Of a DNA stretch of 52,153 bases, positions 25,044 to 33,878 are shown piece after piece. A program made the position numbers and the translations under genes. Position 1 is the stretch's first letter, and each line of letters opens with the position of its first letter. The notes under the pieces are model-generated. The model did no database searches, was not told the DNA's origin, and saw nothing but the letters and a program-made list of their open reading frames with translations. Source of the DNA: an uncultured Lewinella sp. Its GTDB lineage: Bacteria; Bacteroidota; Bacteroidia; Chitinophagales; Saprospiraceae. The stretch spans positions 1 to 52,153 of the forward strand of contig CAJXPD010000037.1 of NCBI GenBank assembly GCA_913057785.1. Direction: 5' to 3'.

Positions 25044-27962
25044 ATGAAGTATTTCTTCTACCGAGCAAGTACGTTGCTCGTGGCGCTTTTATTTATTTCC
25101 CTGCAAGCCAACGCACAGTTCCAAGTAAGCGGGACAGTAAGTGATGAGGCTGGAGAAACCCTAATCGGTGTTTCCATCCTTGTAAAGGGTACCACGAGAG
25201 GTACGATTTCAGACATTGACGGTAACTATACTATTGATGTTCCTGGATCAAGTGCCGTCCTAGAATTCTCCTATACCGGCTTCAAAACTGAAACTGTTGA
25301 AGTCTCCCCATCCAACACCACGCTTAATGTAACCCTAAGTGAAGATATTACTAACCTGGCTGAAGTAGTTGTGACAGGTCTTGCCTCAACTATCAAGCGT
25401 TCTAACCTGGCCAATGCCGTATCCAAAGTTTCTGGCACCGAATTGACGGGTGTAACCACGCAATCCTCTGTGGATGGAGCGCTTTATGGTAAACTTACCG
25501 GTGTAAACATCGTGCAGAGTAACGGTGCTCCAGGTGGAGGTATCGCAGTGAGACTACGGGGTGTTTCTTCTTTAAGTGGTAACAACCAGCCGCTGATCAT
25601 CCTTGACGGAGTATATATCACAAATGCTGAGATTCCTAGTGGTTCTCGTTTTGCTTCTGGTGCAAACTCTGGTACGGAGGAAGGTTCCTCTAACCGAATT
25701 GCAGATATCAACCCGGCTGATATTGAAAGTATTGAAGTATTGAAAGGTGCTTCTGCTGCTGCCATTTATGGTACTCGTGCAAATGCGGGTGTAATCATCA
25801 TCACTACTAAAAAAGGTGTAGCAGGTAAAACGCGCGTTACCTTGAGCCAAGATATTGGATTCAACACCATCCAAAATAAAGTAGGTAGAAGATCTTTGGA
25901 TTCTGAGGCAGAAGTTGCTGAGGTATACCCAAATGATCCTGATGCTCCTGCACAGTGGGCAGCAGCCAGAGCAGCTGGTAGGTTGTTCGACTATGAAGAC
26001 GAGATTTATGGTGAGACGGGTTTGATCTCTGATACTCGCCTTAATGTTTCTGGTGGTAATGATAAAACGAAGTACTTCATCAGTGGTGCATACCGTACTG
26101 AAGATGGTATTATCAAAAACACCGGTTATGATCGTTTCACCACTCGGATGAACATTGATCATAAGATTTCTGATAAGCTAACGATCTCTACTACTTCTAA
26201 CTATGTGCGCAGTGACGCTAGCCGTAGTTTTACAGGTAACGAGAACGAAGGTGGTCTTTCTTATGGTTATACCTTAGCCTTCACTCGTGACTACGTAGAT
26301 CTATTCCCAGATGAGAATGGAGTATATCCAAATAACCCTAACTATGCGGGTAACCCAATCTTCGTAAGAGATCAAGCAAAGAATGAGGAAAGCAATAATC
26401 GCTTCATCCAAGGTGTGAAATTGGACTGGCAAGCCCTACAGAAGGACAACCAGGTATTGCGCTTCACTTTGAATGGTGGTTTGGACTTCTTGTTCAATCA
26501 AACCAATGTTTATGTTCCTGAAACGCACCAGGCACAGGTGGGACTAGATAATGGTTTCATTGGTGTAGGTAAAAACACGATCTTCAACTACAACTATCAG
26601 TTGTTCGGTTCTTATGACTACTACACTGATGGAGGTTTGAGCTTCAGCACACAAGCGGGTATCTCTTACTTGAGCTTTGATCGCGATTTCGTTTTGAACC
26701 AAACGACTCAGTTGATTCCACTACAAACCAACTTGACACAAGGGGGTACGCAAGAGATCAGCCAGCGTCTAGAAACTGAGCAAGAATTCGGTTTCATCGC
26801 ACAGGAGCAGATCAACTGGGATGATAAATTGATTGCTACTGTAGGGGTACGTTTTGACAAGTCAAGCTTGAACGGTGATCCAAACAAATACTACGCCTTC
26901 CCTAGAGCCTCATTGGCAGCAAACATCGCGAACTTTGACTTCTGGAACTCTACAGACATTAGCCAGTTCAAACTGAGAGTAGCTTATGGTGAGACAGGTA
27001 ACAGTGCCTCTTTCGGTTCTTTGTTTACTTCACTGTCACCTAACAATATCAACGGAGCACCTGGTTTCGTTATTCGTTCTCAACAAGGTAACCCAGATCT
27101 GATCCCAGAAACTTCTTCTGAATTAGAGTTTGGAACTGACCTTTCTTTGTTTGACAACAAGTTGGGTATCGAGTTGACCTACTACATCCGTAATGTAAAG
27201 GATCTTTTGTACAACCGTTCTTTGCCTAGTTCTTCTGGATTCACCAATGAAATCAGAAATGACCTTGATCTAGAGAACACTGGTTTGGAATTAGGATTAA
27301 CCATCAACCCTGTTAGAACGTCTAACTTTGATTGGGTAACTAATGTTAACTTCTGGTTCAACAATTCTGAGATCACACTACTAGGTACACCTGGTAATGG
27401 TACGGACGCAGCGGATATCCCAAGTTTCGTTCCTCCTGGCGTAGCATTCGGTCTTGGTTTGGGTAGTTTCTACATCAACGAAGGCACACCAATCACTGCT
27501 CTTTGGGGTAGAGATGCAAACGGTAATCCAACTATTACTGGTGATACAGAGCCGGATTTCCAATTGGGTTGGTACAACCAATTCAAAATTGGAAAGCGCG
27601 TTGACTTCAATTTCTTGACACACTGGAAGCAAGGTGGAGATGTATTGAACTTGTCTCGCTTGTTGACCGATATCGGTGGGGTAACTCCTGAGAACCTATT
27701 AGACTTGGAAGGATTTATAGAAGATGCTTCATACTTCCGCTTACGTGAGGTAGGCCTTTACTACACTTTACCGTTTGAGTCAGATTACATTGAAAATATT
27801 CGCTTTGGTGTTTCTGGTCGTAACTTGATCACTTTGACAGACTATAGCAGTTATGACCCTGAAACCTCTACCAAAGGTGGAACAGGTCTATCTACAGGAA
27901 TCGAGGTAACTCCTTTCCCAAGTTCAAGACAATTGTATTTCCACGTCAACTTCAATTTCTAA
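25044..27962 (+). CDS. SusC/RagA-family TonB-linked outer membrane transporter
   Basis: A 972-residue protein. Signal peptide to Ala24 (SLQANAQ), then a carboxypeptidase-like domain (about 26-110, VSGTVSDEAGETLIGVSILV), plug with SusC signatures (NQPLIILDGVYI, GASAAAIYGTRANAGVIIIT) and a C-terminal barrel ending FPSSRQLYFHVNFNF. It forms a lidded complex with the SusD lipoprotein encoded 142 bases downstream and imports oligosaccharides or peptides using TonB energy. Codon use is strongly biased (GGT, CGT, AAC, ATC), unlike most neighbours, which implies very high expression. No degradative enzyme genes adjoin, so the substrate is unknown. Confidence 0.96.
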   Translation: MKYFFYRASTLLVALLFISLQANAQFQVSGTVSDEAGETLIGVSILVKGTTRGTISDIDGNYTIDVPGSSAVLEFSYTGFKTETVEVSPSNTTLNVTLSEDITNLAEVVVTGLASTIKRSNLANAVSKVSGTELTGVTTQSSVDGALYGKLTGVNIVQSNGAPGGGIAVRLRGVSSLSGNNQPLIILDGVYITNAEIPSGSRFASGANSGTEEGSSNRIADINPADIESIEVLKGASAAAIYGTRANAGVIIITTKKGVAGKTRVTLSQDIGFNTIQNKVGRRSLDSEAEVAEVYPNDPDAPAQWAAARAAGRLFDYEDEIYGETGLISDTRLNVSGGNDKTKYFISGAYRTEDGIIKNTGYDRFTTRMNIDHKISDKLTISTTSNYVRSDASRSFTGNENEGGLSYGYTLAFTRDYVDLFPDENGVYPNNPNYAGNPIFVRDQAKNEESNNRFIQGVKLDWQALQKDNQVLRFTLNGGLDFLFNQTNVYVPETHQAQVGLDNGFIGVGKNTIFNYNYQLFGSYDYYTDGGLSFSTQAGISYLSFDRDFVLNQTTQLIPLQTNLTQGGTQEISQRLETEQEFGFIAQEQINWDDKLIATVGVRFDKSSLNGDPNKYYAFPRASLAANIANFDFWNSTDISQFKLRVAYGETGNSASFGSLFTSLSPNNINGAPGFVIRSQQGNPDLIPETSSELEFGTDLSLFDNKLGIELTYYIRNVKDLLYNRSLPSSSGFTNEIRNDLDLENTGLELGLTINPVRTSNFDWVTNVNFWFNNSEITLLGTPGNGTDAADIPSFVPPGVAFGLGLGSFYINEGTPITALWGRDANGNPTITGDTEPDFQLGWYNQFKIGKRVDFNFLTHWKQGGDVLNLSRLLTDIGGVTPENLLDLEGFIEDASYFRLREVGLYYTLPFESDYIENIRFGVSGRNLITLTDYSSYDPETSTKGGTGLSTGIEVTPFPSSRQLYFHVNFNF

Positions 27963-28104
27963 GAGCGAATTATTTCTATTAATGATCTTAACTGATAAAC
28001 CTGGACAACAAACTTCGAAAGAAATGGATCGTGAGAATAGTAAGTTTGAGATGTCATCATTGACAGCAGGAGTTATCAAAAGCGTAAATAAAAAAAAGAC
28101 CATC

Positions 28105-29403
28105 ATGAGAAAAGCCTTTATATTATTATTGGGGCTGGCATTATATACTACCTCTTGTACTTTTGACGATCAGGTAGACCCTAACGCCCCGAGTTTGAAC
28201 AGCGTTTTGAGTAACGCTTCTCTACAGGAGTTGAATCTCCTAGTGACTGGTACAGAAGCAGCGATGAGAAATGGTTTCGGTACTTTCTGTACTTCTTCCG
28301 GATCTATCGCACGTGAATTCTACAAGTTTGACGCTGACCCTCGTAACACTGAGGATCTATTGGGTAAGAATGGAACGCAGTTGGATAACAACACTTTCTA
28401 TCTAACAGCTCCTTATAACACCCGCTATAGAGTAGTTAAGAATTGTAATATCCTACTAGAAGCGGTAGATAATACTGATCAAGTTACTGCCGCTGAAAAG
28501 GACGGATACCGTGGATTTGCCAATACGGTAAAAGCACACATGCTACTGCAGGTATTGAGTATGTTGGATGACAATGGCATCCGTATCGATGTAGCAGATC
28601 CTGAAAACATTGGACCATTCGTTGCTGAAGGGCAGGCATACAATGATATCCTTGCGCTTCTAGACCTTGGCTTTAGCCAATTAAGCGGTGCTTCTTTTGC
28701 TTTCTCTTTGTCTAGTGGATTTGATGGTTTCAACACACCATCTAGCTTTGGACAATACAATCGTGCGATCTCTGCGAAGACTGCACTTTATGCAGAGCAG
28801 TGGGATGAGGTAACCAAGGTGATCAATACTACTTTTATGGACTTAGGCGGTCCATTGGACGTGGGTCCTAAGCACGTGTTTAGTAACAGCTCTGGGGACA
28901 TCCAAAACCCATTGTTCAAAGCTGCTGGACAAAGTGGTGACCAATTGGTAGTCCACAATGACTTCATCAACAATGCTACAGCTGGTGATGCTCGTCTATC
29001 TAAATTCCGTGCACGTATCAATACCCCTAGCCAGGATGATTTGAATGGAACACACGAGACTGCATTGTTTGCAACTTCAACTTCTTCCATCGATCTAATC
29101 CGTAACGAAGAATTGATCTTGATCTATGCAGAGGCTAGCATGCAGAACGGAGATCTCACTGAAGCTGTAAATGCTATCAATGTGATCCGTAATGCAGCTG
29201 GTATCGGTGACTATGCAGGTACAGTTGACAAGGATTCCTTGATCGATGAGCTCCTATACCAAAGAAGCTACTCCCTTTGGGGTGAAGGTCACAGAATGTT
29301 CGATATGCGCCGCTATGGTCGTTTGAACAGCAACTTCTTGCCAATCGACCGCGCAGGTGATATCATTCACACGAAATTCCCTGTTCCTTTGACAGAAGGA
29401 TAA
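28105..29403 (+). CDS. SusD/RagB-family nutrient-binding lipoprotein
   Basis: A 432-residue surface lipoprotein (MRKAFILLLGLALYTTSC, Cys18). The helical SusD fold is shown by NELQ-type start segments (LQELNLLVTGTEAAMRNGFG), the TPR-like middle (YNDILALLDLGFSQL) and C-terminal IRNEELILIYAEASMQNGDL, NVIRNAAG and LLYQRSYSLWGEGHRMFDMR. The frame is open from 27982, but only the Met at 28105 gives a lipoprotein signal. It shares the biased codon use of susC and ends before a strong terminator. At 432 residues it is on the short side for the family. Confidence 0.95.
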   Translation: MRKAFILLLGLALYTTSCTFDDQVDPNAPSLNSVLSNASLQELNLLVTGTEAAMRNGFGTFCTSSGSIAREFYKFDADPRNTEDLLGKNGTQLDNNTFYLTAPYNTRYRVVKNCNILLEAVDNTDQVTAAEKDGYRGFANTVKAHMLLQVLSMLDDNGIRIDVADPENIGPFVAEGQAYNDILALLDLGFSQLSGASFAFSLSSGFDGFNTPSSFGQYNRAISAKTALYAEQWDEVTKVINTTFMDLGGPLDVGPKHVFSNSSGDIQNPLFKAAGQSGDQLVVHNDFINNATAGDARLSKFRARINTPSQDDLNGTHETALFATSTSSIDLIRNEELILIYAEASMQNGDLTEAVNAINVIRNAAGIGDYAGTVDKDSLIDELLYQRSYSLWGEGHRMFDMRRYGRLNSNFLPIDRAGDIIHTKFPVPLTEG

Positions 29404-29448
29404 TTGGATAAATGAGTCAGTTTACATACTGGCTTGAATAAACTGAAT

Positions 29449-29486
29449 AAGAGCAGTATCTTTCAATAGGTACTGCTCTTTTTTTT
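29449..29486 (+). terminator. Terminator of the susCD operon
   Basis: AAGAGCAGTA (29449-29458) pairs with TACTGCTCTT (29471-29480) followed by a T-run to 29486. A second stem, CAGTTTA/TAAACTG (29418-29424 with 29439-29445), lies just before it. Confidence 0.9.
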
Positions 29487-29521
29487 GCGTAACGCATTTT
29501 GCGGTCCAAACTAATATGGAC

Positions 29522-29551
29522 TTGAAAAACTGGCGAATTTCATTAGATTTG
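29522..29551 (+). promoter_or_regulatory. tex promoter (TTG - 19 nt - TAGATTTG)
   Basis: TTG at 29522-29524 and TAGATTTG at 29544-29551 are separated by 19 bases, the expected Bacteroidota -33/-7 spacing. The start codon is 22 bases further on, so the leader is very short. Confidence 0.75.
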
Positions 29552-29573
29552 CGCACCCAAAAAAACTCCTTCT

Positions 29574-31700
29574 ATGACCGATACCGTTCATCTCAATCTA
29601 ATCGCCGAAAGAACTCAGTTGGCTAAGCACCGTGTCCAGAATGTGCTGGGGCTCTTATCGAATGGAGCGACCATTCCTTTTATTGCTCGCTATCGAAAGG
29701 AGGTAACTGGGTCGCTAGATGAGGTTCAAATTGCAGCCATCCAACAGGAAGCAAAGAAATTGGACGATCTGGCTAAGCGTAAGGACACCGTTCTAAATAG
29801 TATTGAAGAACAGGGCAAACTGACTGATGAGTTGCGCCGACGAATCGAAGCTTGCTATGATATGACGGTCTTAGAGGATATTTACCTTCCATACAAACGA
29901 AAGAGAAAAACGCGCGCCTCCGCAGCCAAGGAAAAGGGACTTGAGCCTTTAGCCGATCAGATCTTCTTACAACGGAACAACAATGTGGAGCAGCTAGCTT
30001 CCTCCTATATCACTGATGAGGTACCCACGGTGGAAGATGCCCTTCAAGGTGCCCGGGACATCATCGCAGAACGTATCAATGAGGATGAAAAGGTGAGAAA
30101 CCGCGTTCGTTCCATCTTTCGTAGAGAAGCATTGATCACCTCCAAGGTGGCTCGTGGCAAAAAGGAAGAAGGCGCCAAGTACCAGGATTATTTCGAATTT
30201 TCAGAACCTTTGAAAAAATGTCCCTCCCATAGAATCTTAGCCATTCGACGGGGTGAGGAAGAAGGCTTTCTCCGTGTTAGTATCGGGCCAGATGAAGAGG
30301 AAGTGATGTATCAGTTGGAAAAGATGGTTTTGCAGGGTTATGGAGAAGCAACGGAGCAGGTGAAGTTGGCATTGCAGGATGGCTACAAACGTTTGCTCTC
30401 CCCTTCTATAGAAACAGAATTTCGCAATTTATCAAAAGACAAAGCAGACGAACAAGCAATAGAGGTTTTTGCGGAAAACCTTCGGCAGTTGCTCCTGGCA
30501 GCGCCCCTTGGTCAACAGCGCGTACTTGGCTTGGATCCCGGCTACCGAACGGGTTGCAAAGTAGTATGCCTGGACGAAAATGGAGATCTACTACACAATA
30601 CCACCATCTACCCGCACCCTCCTCAATCGGATGAGTTTATGGCGAAAAAGACCTTGGTAGATCTAGCGGATCGCTTCCAAGTAGATGCTATTGCTGTTGG
30701 TAATGGTACAGCGGGTCGGGAGACTATGCAGCTTTGCCGGAAAACGGATTTTGGAAGGCGGATTGAAGTATTTATGGTGAATGAGGCGGGCGCTTCCATC
30801 TACTCTGCCTCGGCCGTAGCCCGTGAGGAATTTCCGGATCAGGACGTGACCGTAAGAGGAGCCGTTTCTATCGGTCGTAGATTGATGGACCCCCTTGCGG
30901 AATTAGTAAAGATTGATCCAAAATCAATTGGAGTTGGCCAGTATCAACATGATGTGTCTCAAAGCTCATTAAAAGAAAGCTTGGATCGGGTGGTTGAGAG
31001 TTGTGTGAATGCGGTAGGTATCAACCTGAATACCGCAAGTAAATCCCTGCTCGTTCATGTATCCGGCCTCGGCCCTACTCTCGCTCAGAATATTGTAGAT
31101 TATCGCTCTGAGCATGGCACTTTTGCTTCTCGTGCTACCTTGAAAAAAGTGGCTCGAATGGGAGAAAAAGCTTTTGAGCAATGCGCTGGATTCCTTCGAG
31201 TTAGAGATGCTAAAAATCCATTGGACAATACTGGGGTGCACCCAGAAAGCTATTCAATTGTAAAGCAAATGGCCAAGGACTTAGGCTGTACAGTGGAAGA
31301 TTTGATCCAAAAACCCTCTTTACGCGAAAGGATTGACCTCAAGCGCTACACCACGGATGCGGTTGGCTTACCTACTTTGAAAGATATCCTTGCTGAATTA
31401 GCCAAGCCCGGACTTGATCCAAGGGGTACGGCCAAATCCTTTGAATTTGCCAACATTCAGTCCATTCAGGACCTACAGGTAGGGATGGTGGTTCCTGGAA
31501 TCGTGAATAACATCACCAACTTTGGTGCCTTTGTAGATATTGGTATAAAAGAAAGTGGCCTCGTTCACGTCTCCCAATTGGCGAATCGCTTCGTAAAGAA
31601 TCCTCTAGATGTAGTCAGCCTGCAACAACAGGTGAGTGTACGGGTAATGAATGTGGATCTCAAGCGAAAGCGTATCCAACTCTCAATGAAGGATGCCTAG
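29574..31700 (+). CDS. tex: Tex-family RNA-binding transcription accessory protein
   Basis: A 708-residue protein with N-terminal Tex helical domain (IAERTQLAKHRVQNVLGLL, GATIPFIARYRKEVTGSLDE), YqgF/RNase H-like domain (about 320-450, VLGLDPGYRTGCKVV, DAIAVGNGTAGRET), helix-hairpin-helix (VNAVGINLNTASKSLL, VDYRSEHGTFASRATL) and a C-terminal S1 domain (about 637-706, GIVNNITNFGAFVDIGIKES). Tex binds nucleic acid and affects transcription and stress tolerance; its molecular role is not fully settled. It has its own promoter and no partner genes. Length is slightly below the usual 750-780. Confidence 0.95.
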   Translation: MTDTVHLNLIAERTQLAKHRVQNVLGLLSNGATIPFIARYRKEVTGSLDEVQIAAIQQEAKKLDDLAKRKDTVLNSIEEQGKLTDELRRRIEACYDMTVLEDIYLPYKRKRKTRASAAKEKGLEPLADQIFLQRNNNVEQLASSYITDEVPTVEDALQGARDIIAERINEDEKVRNRVRSIFRREALITSKVARGKKEEGAKYQDYFEFSEPLKKCPSHRILAIRRGEEEGFLRVSIGPDEEEVMYQLEKMVLQGYGEATEQVKLALQDGYKRLLSPSIETEFRNLSKDKADEQAIEVFAENLRQLLLAAPLGQQRVLGLDPGYRTGCKVVCLDENGDLLHNTTIYPHPPQSDEFMAKKTLVDLADRFQVDAIAVGNGTAGRETMQLCRKTDFGRRIEVFMVNEAGASIYSASAVAREEFPDQDVTVRGAVSIGRRLMDPLAELVKIDPKSIGVGQYQHDVSQSSLKESLDRVVESCVNAVGINLNTASKSLLVHVSGLGPTLAQNIVDYRSEHGTFASRATLKKVARMGEKAFEQCAGFLRVRDAKNPLDNTGVHPESYSIVKQMAKDLGCTVEDLIQKPSLRERIDLKRYTTDAVGLPTLKDILAELAKPGLDPRGTAKSFEFANIQSIQDLQVGMVVPGIVNNITNFGAFVDIGIKESGLVHVSQLANRFVKNPLDVVSLQQQVSVRVMNVDLKRKRIQLSMKDA

Positions 31701-31739
31701 CCAAGAATGGTTTTTTGGGGTTAAATAAACTTAGCTAAT

Positions 31740-32336
31740 TCAGTCAGCCTCCAATTCCCTAAGCAAGTCCGTCCACTCCTGGAGGTTTTGTAGTTCCTTT
31801 TGCACCCCCATGCGGATCACGTAGAATAGAATGGCAGCAATGAATAAATAGGAAATATCAATAAACAATACCATGTTGAGGGATAGGTTGTCTAAGAATT
31901 CTGGAGTGATTAAATAGAATCCAATGGTAAACACCCCTATGATGATCGGAGAATAAATGCGCTGGGTTTTCACTCGAAAAGCATGAAAACTGATGCTGTT
32001 ATTGGTGTTCTCCTTAGAGTTAGATAGTGTACTGATCTTTTGAAGCTTAAGCAAGCTTATTATCTCGAGGATCACTCGAATGGTGAGCCCCCCAAGCATG
32101 GCAATCGCCCCTACCCTACTTATGGTCTGCTTCACCGGTGCTACATAAATGAAGAAGGCACAAAAGCCAATCAGGGTAAATAAGAGAATAGATAAGGTTC
32201 CGTACTGAAAATTTCGAGAAGCAGACTTCCGCTGTTTAAGGTTCTGTTGCATATCTTGAAAAGTGGGTTGCTGTTGCGCTAGTTTCTTCTGTCCAGCGTT
32301 CCAAACATTTTCTAATTCTGAAAATTCATCTTTCAT
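31740..32336 (-). CDS. Membrane protein downstream of an ECF sigma gene, possible anti-sigma factor
   Basis: A 198-residue protein: a cytoplasmic N-terminal about 45 residues (ELENVWNAGQKKLAQQQPTF), then about four membrane helices (around 44-66, 73-96, 125-145, 150-172) and a short charged tail (ELQNLQEWTDLLRELEAD). It overlaps the sigma factor gene by 11 bases, the standard position of an anti-sigma factor, and a short cytoplasmic N-terminus before the first helix would fit. No classical zinc-binding HxxxCxxC anti-sigma motif is present. Role inferred from position only. Confidence 0.65.
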   Translation of the reverse strand: MKDEFSELENVWNAGQKKLAQQQPTFQDMQQNLKQRKSASRNFQYGTLSILLFTLIGFCAFFIYVAPVKQTISRVGAIAMLGGLTIRVILEIISLLKLQKISTLSNSKENTNNSISFHAFRVKTQRIYSPIIIGVFTIGFYLITPEFLDNLSLNMVLFIDISYLFIAAILFYVIRMGVQKELQNLQEWTDLLRELEAD

Positions 32337-32817
32337 CTCGCATCATTTCTAAGATTTTGCCCAATTTGATTTTAATCCGGTGAATCTTCACCCTGAGATT
32401 TGTCTCTTCAATTCCAAGTATTTCGGCTATCGTCTTTTGCTTCTCTTTCTCCAAGACCATCATTATGATGAGTCTATCCGTCTTATTCAATTGGCCGATT
32501 GCCTTGTATAGCTTCGAAACGGAATCATCAAGATTCGCATCTCGATGATCCCTATGAACGTGATTTAGTGCTTCTTTCCTCCTACTATCTGCCTTGATCT
32601 GACCTAGACAGGTATTCACCGTAATTCTGTAGATCCAGGTTTTAATGGATGATTCTCCTTTAAACTTCTTCAGATTCTTCCATATGATGATGAATACCTC
32701 CTGGCTAGCATCCTTGGCAATCTCTTCCTCTCCTTTAAAGTATCCGAAGCAGATCTGGAATACCATTGGATAGTATTCCTGATAGATCTCTTCGAAGGTA
32801 TCTTTAATCTGTCCCAT
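32326..32817 (-). CDS. ECF-type RNA polymerase sigma factor
   Basis: A 163-residue sigma-70-family protein: region 2 (VFQICFGYFKGEEEIAKDAS followed by QEVFIIIWKNL, then IKTWIYRITVNTC) and region 4 (IGQLNKTDRLIIMMVLEKEK, IAEILGIEETNLRVKIHRIK). It would direct polymerase to a dedicated promoter set. Its start overlaps the end of the hydrolase gene by 14 bases and its end overlaps the membrane protein gene by 11, so all three are one operon. A TGTAACA element on the minus strand at 33716-33722, upstream of the hydrolase gene, could be an ECF-type -35 and imply autoregulation. Confidence 0.92.
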   Translation of the reverse strand: MGQIKDTFEEIYQEYYPMVFQICFGYFKGEEEIAKDASQEVFIIIWKNLKKFKGESSIKTWIYRITVNTCLGQIKADSRRKEALNHVHRDHRDANLDDSVSKLYKAIGQLNKTDRLIIMMVLEKEKQKTIAEILGIEETNLRVKIHRIKIKLGKILEMMRDER

Positions 32818-33664
32818 TCAAATGGAGGTTAATTTCGTTGATCATCCAAGGAAGATTGTCGTACATGATGAAGTGCCGAGACTTAGGAGCTACTTTGACG
32901 GTTTTTGTTCCTAAGCGCTCATATTGGCTATTGATGTTCTTCAGTACCATATCCTCTCCGTACGGTTCAGGCGCCACCAAAATAAGACACTCTGCTTTGA
33001 TCTTCTCCAGTCCGGGTCTAGCATCAATCTTCAATAAATCCGTATATCCGTATACATAGGTTTTTCGATCCGCCTTAAGTATCCAATCCAAAATCTTGGT
33101 AACCCCAACAGAATCCTTGGTCATGTTAGAAGCCATATTATAGGCATAGCCTTTAAATCCTTCCTCCTTCATGTTAAGTACTTGATTGTTGAAAGGGCTT
33201 TCATATTGCAAAGCTTCTGCGGGTACACCGGGCATCATAACCTCTCGCATGCACGGAAGCGCATCAATGATCACCAGTTTATTGACCTGATCCGGTAGCT
33301 CCATCGCTAGATCCAAAGCCAGGTTTCCTCCCATACTATGCCCAACTATGGTAATTTCGCCCAATTCTTGCTCTTGAATGTAGGTTTTAAGATCCATTTT
33401 AATGGTGGAGTACCAAGGCATCTCTATCGGATTGACCCCATCAAAACCCGCAAAAGTAAAGACGTGATTTTGACCTTTGATATCGAGTTGATCAATCGTT
33501 TCTTGGAAAATGGATCCACCAATGGAAAAGCCAGGAAAATAGAGAATGGCTGCCCCCTTACCTGCTACGGTAACCTGAAAGGAGTTTTTTTGAATGGTTT
33601 TTTGAGATGAAGCCTGGATGGTCAAAAAGAGCATCAGAATGGCTACGCTAAATGTCCTTTTCAT
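32804..33664 (-). CDS. Exported alpha/beta hydrolase
   Basis: A 286-residue protein with a signal peptide (KRTFSVAILMLFLTIQASSQ) and the alpha/beta-hydrolase fold: oxyanion area AAILYFPGFSIGG, nucleophile elbow ITIVGHSMGGNLALDLA, and a C-terminal SRHFIMYDNLPWMINEI providing the catalytic His. Likely an esterase or lipase-like enzyme in the periplasm or outside the cell. It is the first gene of the sigma factor operon, an unusual partner for an ECF sigma factor, which suggests the hydrolase is either the response product or part of the signal. Confidence 0.87.
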   Translation of the reverse strand: MKRTFSVAILMLFLTIQASSQKTIQKNSFQVTVAGKGAAILYFPGFSIGGSIFQETIDQLDIKGQNHVFTFAGFDGVNPIEMPWYSTIKMDLKTYIQEQELGEITIVGHSMGGNLALDLAMELPDQVNKLVIIDALPCMREVMMPGVPAEALQYESPFNNQVLNMKEEGFKGYAYNMASNMTKDSVGVTKILDWILKADRKTYVYGYTDLLKIDARPGLEKIKAECLILVAPEPYGEDMVLKNINSQYERLGTKTVKVAPKSRHFIMYDNLPWMINEINLHLNGTD

Positions 33665-33769
33665 AAAAGCTGTATGTTTTAATTTTTTACCCCTTAGAGA
33701 ACAAAAGGCTCAAAATGTTACATCGGCTTCAAAAAAAATTTCAGCGCACTCACTTTTTCAAGCAAGCAC

Positions 33770-33810
33770 AAAAAAGAAGGGAATGATCGATACTTATCTC
33801 GATCACTCCC
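33770..33810 (-). terminator. Terminator of pckA
   Basis: On the minus strand GGGAGTGATCG (33800-33810) pairs with CGATCATTCCC (33779-33789) with one G-U pair, followed by a T-rich run (33770-33778). It lies about 70 bases past the pckA stop. Confidence 0.8.
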
Positions 33811-33878
33811 CTATCTATAGTTTAGGAAGCCCCTTACTGAGGCCATCCTTTTACTTATCTACTTATCGGTTTAAATCA

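Noticed and set aside
25572-26162. 196-codon minus-strand frame inside susC
   Set aside because: Shadow of the strongly codon-biased susC gene; no protein-like composition.
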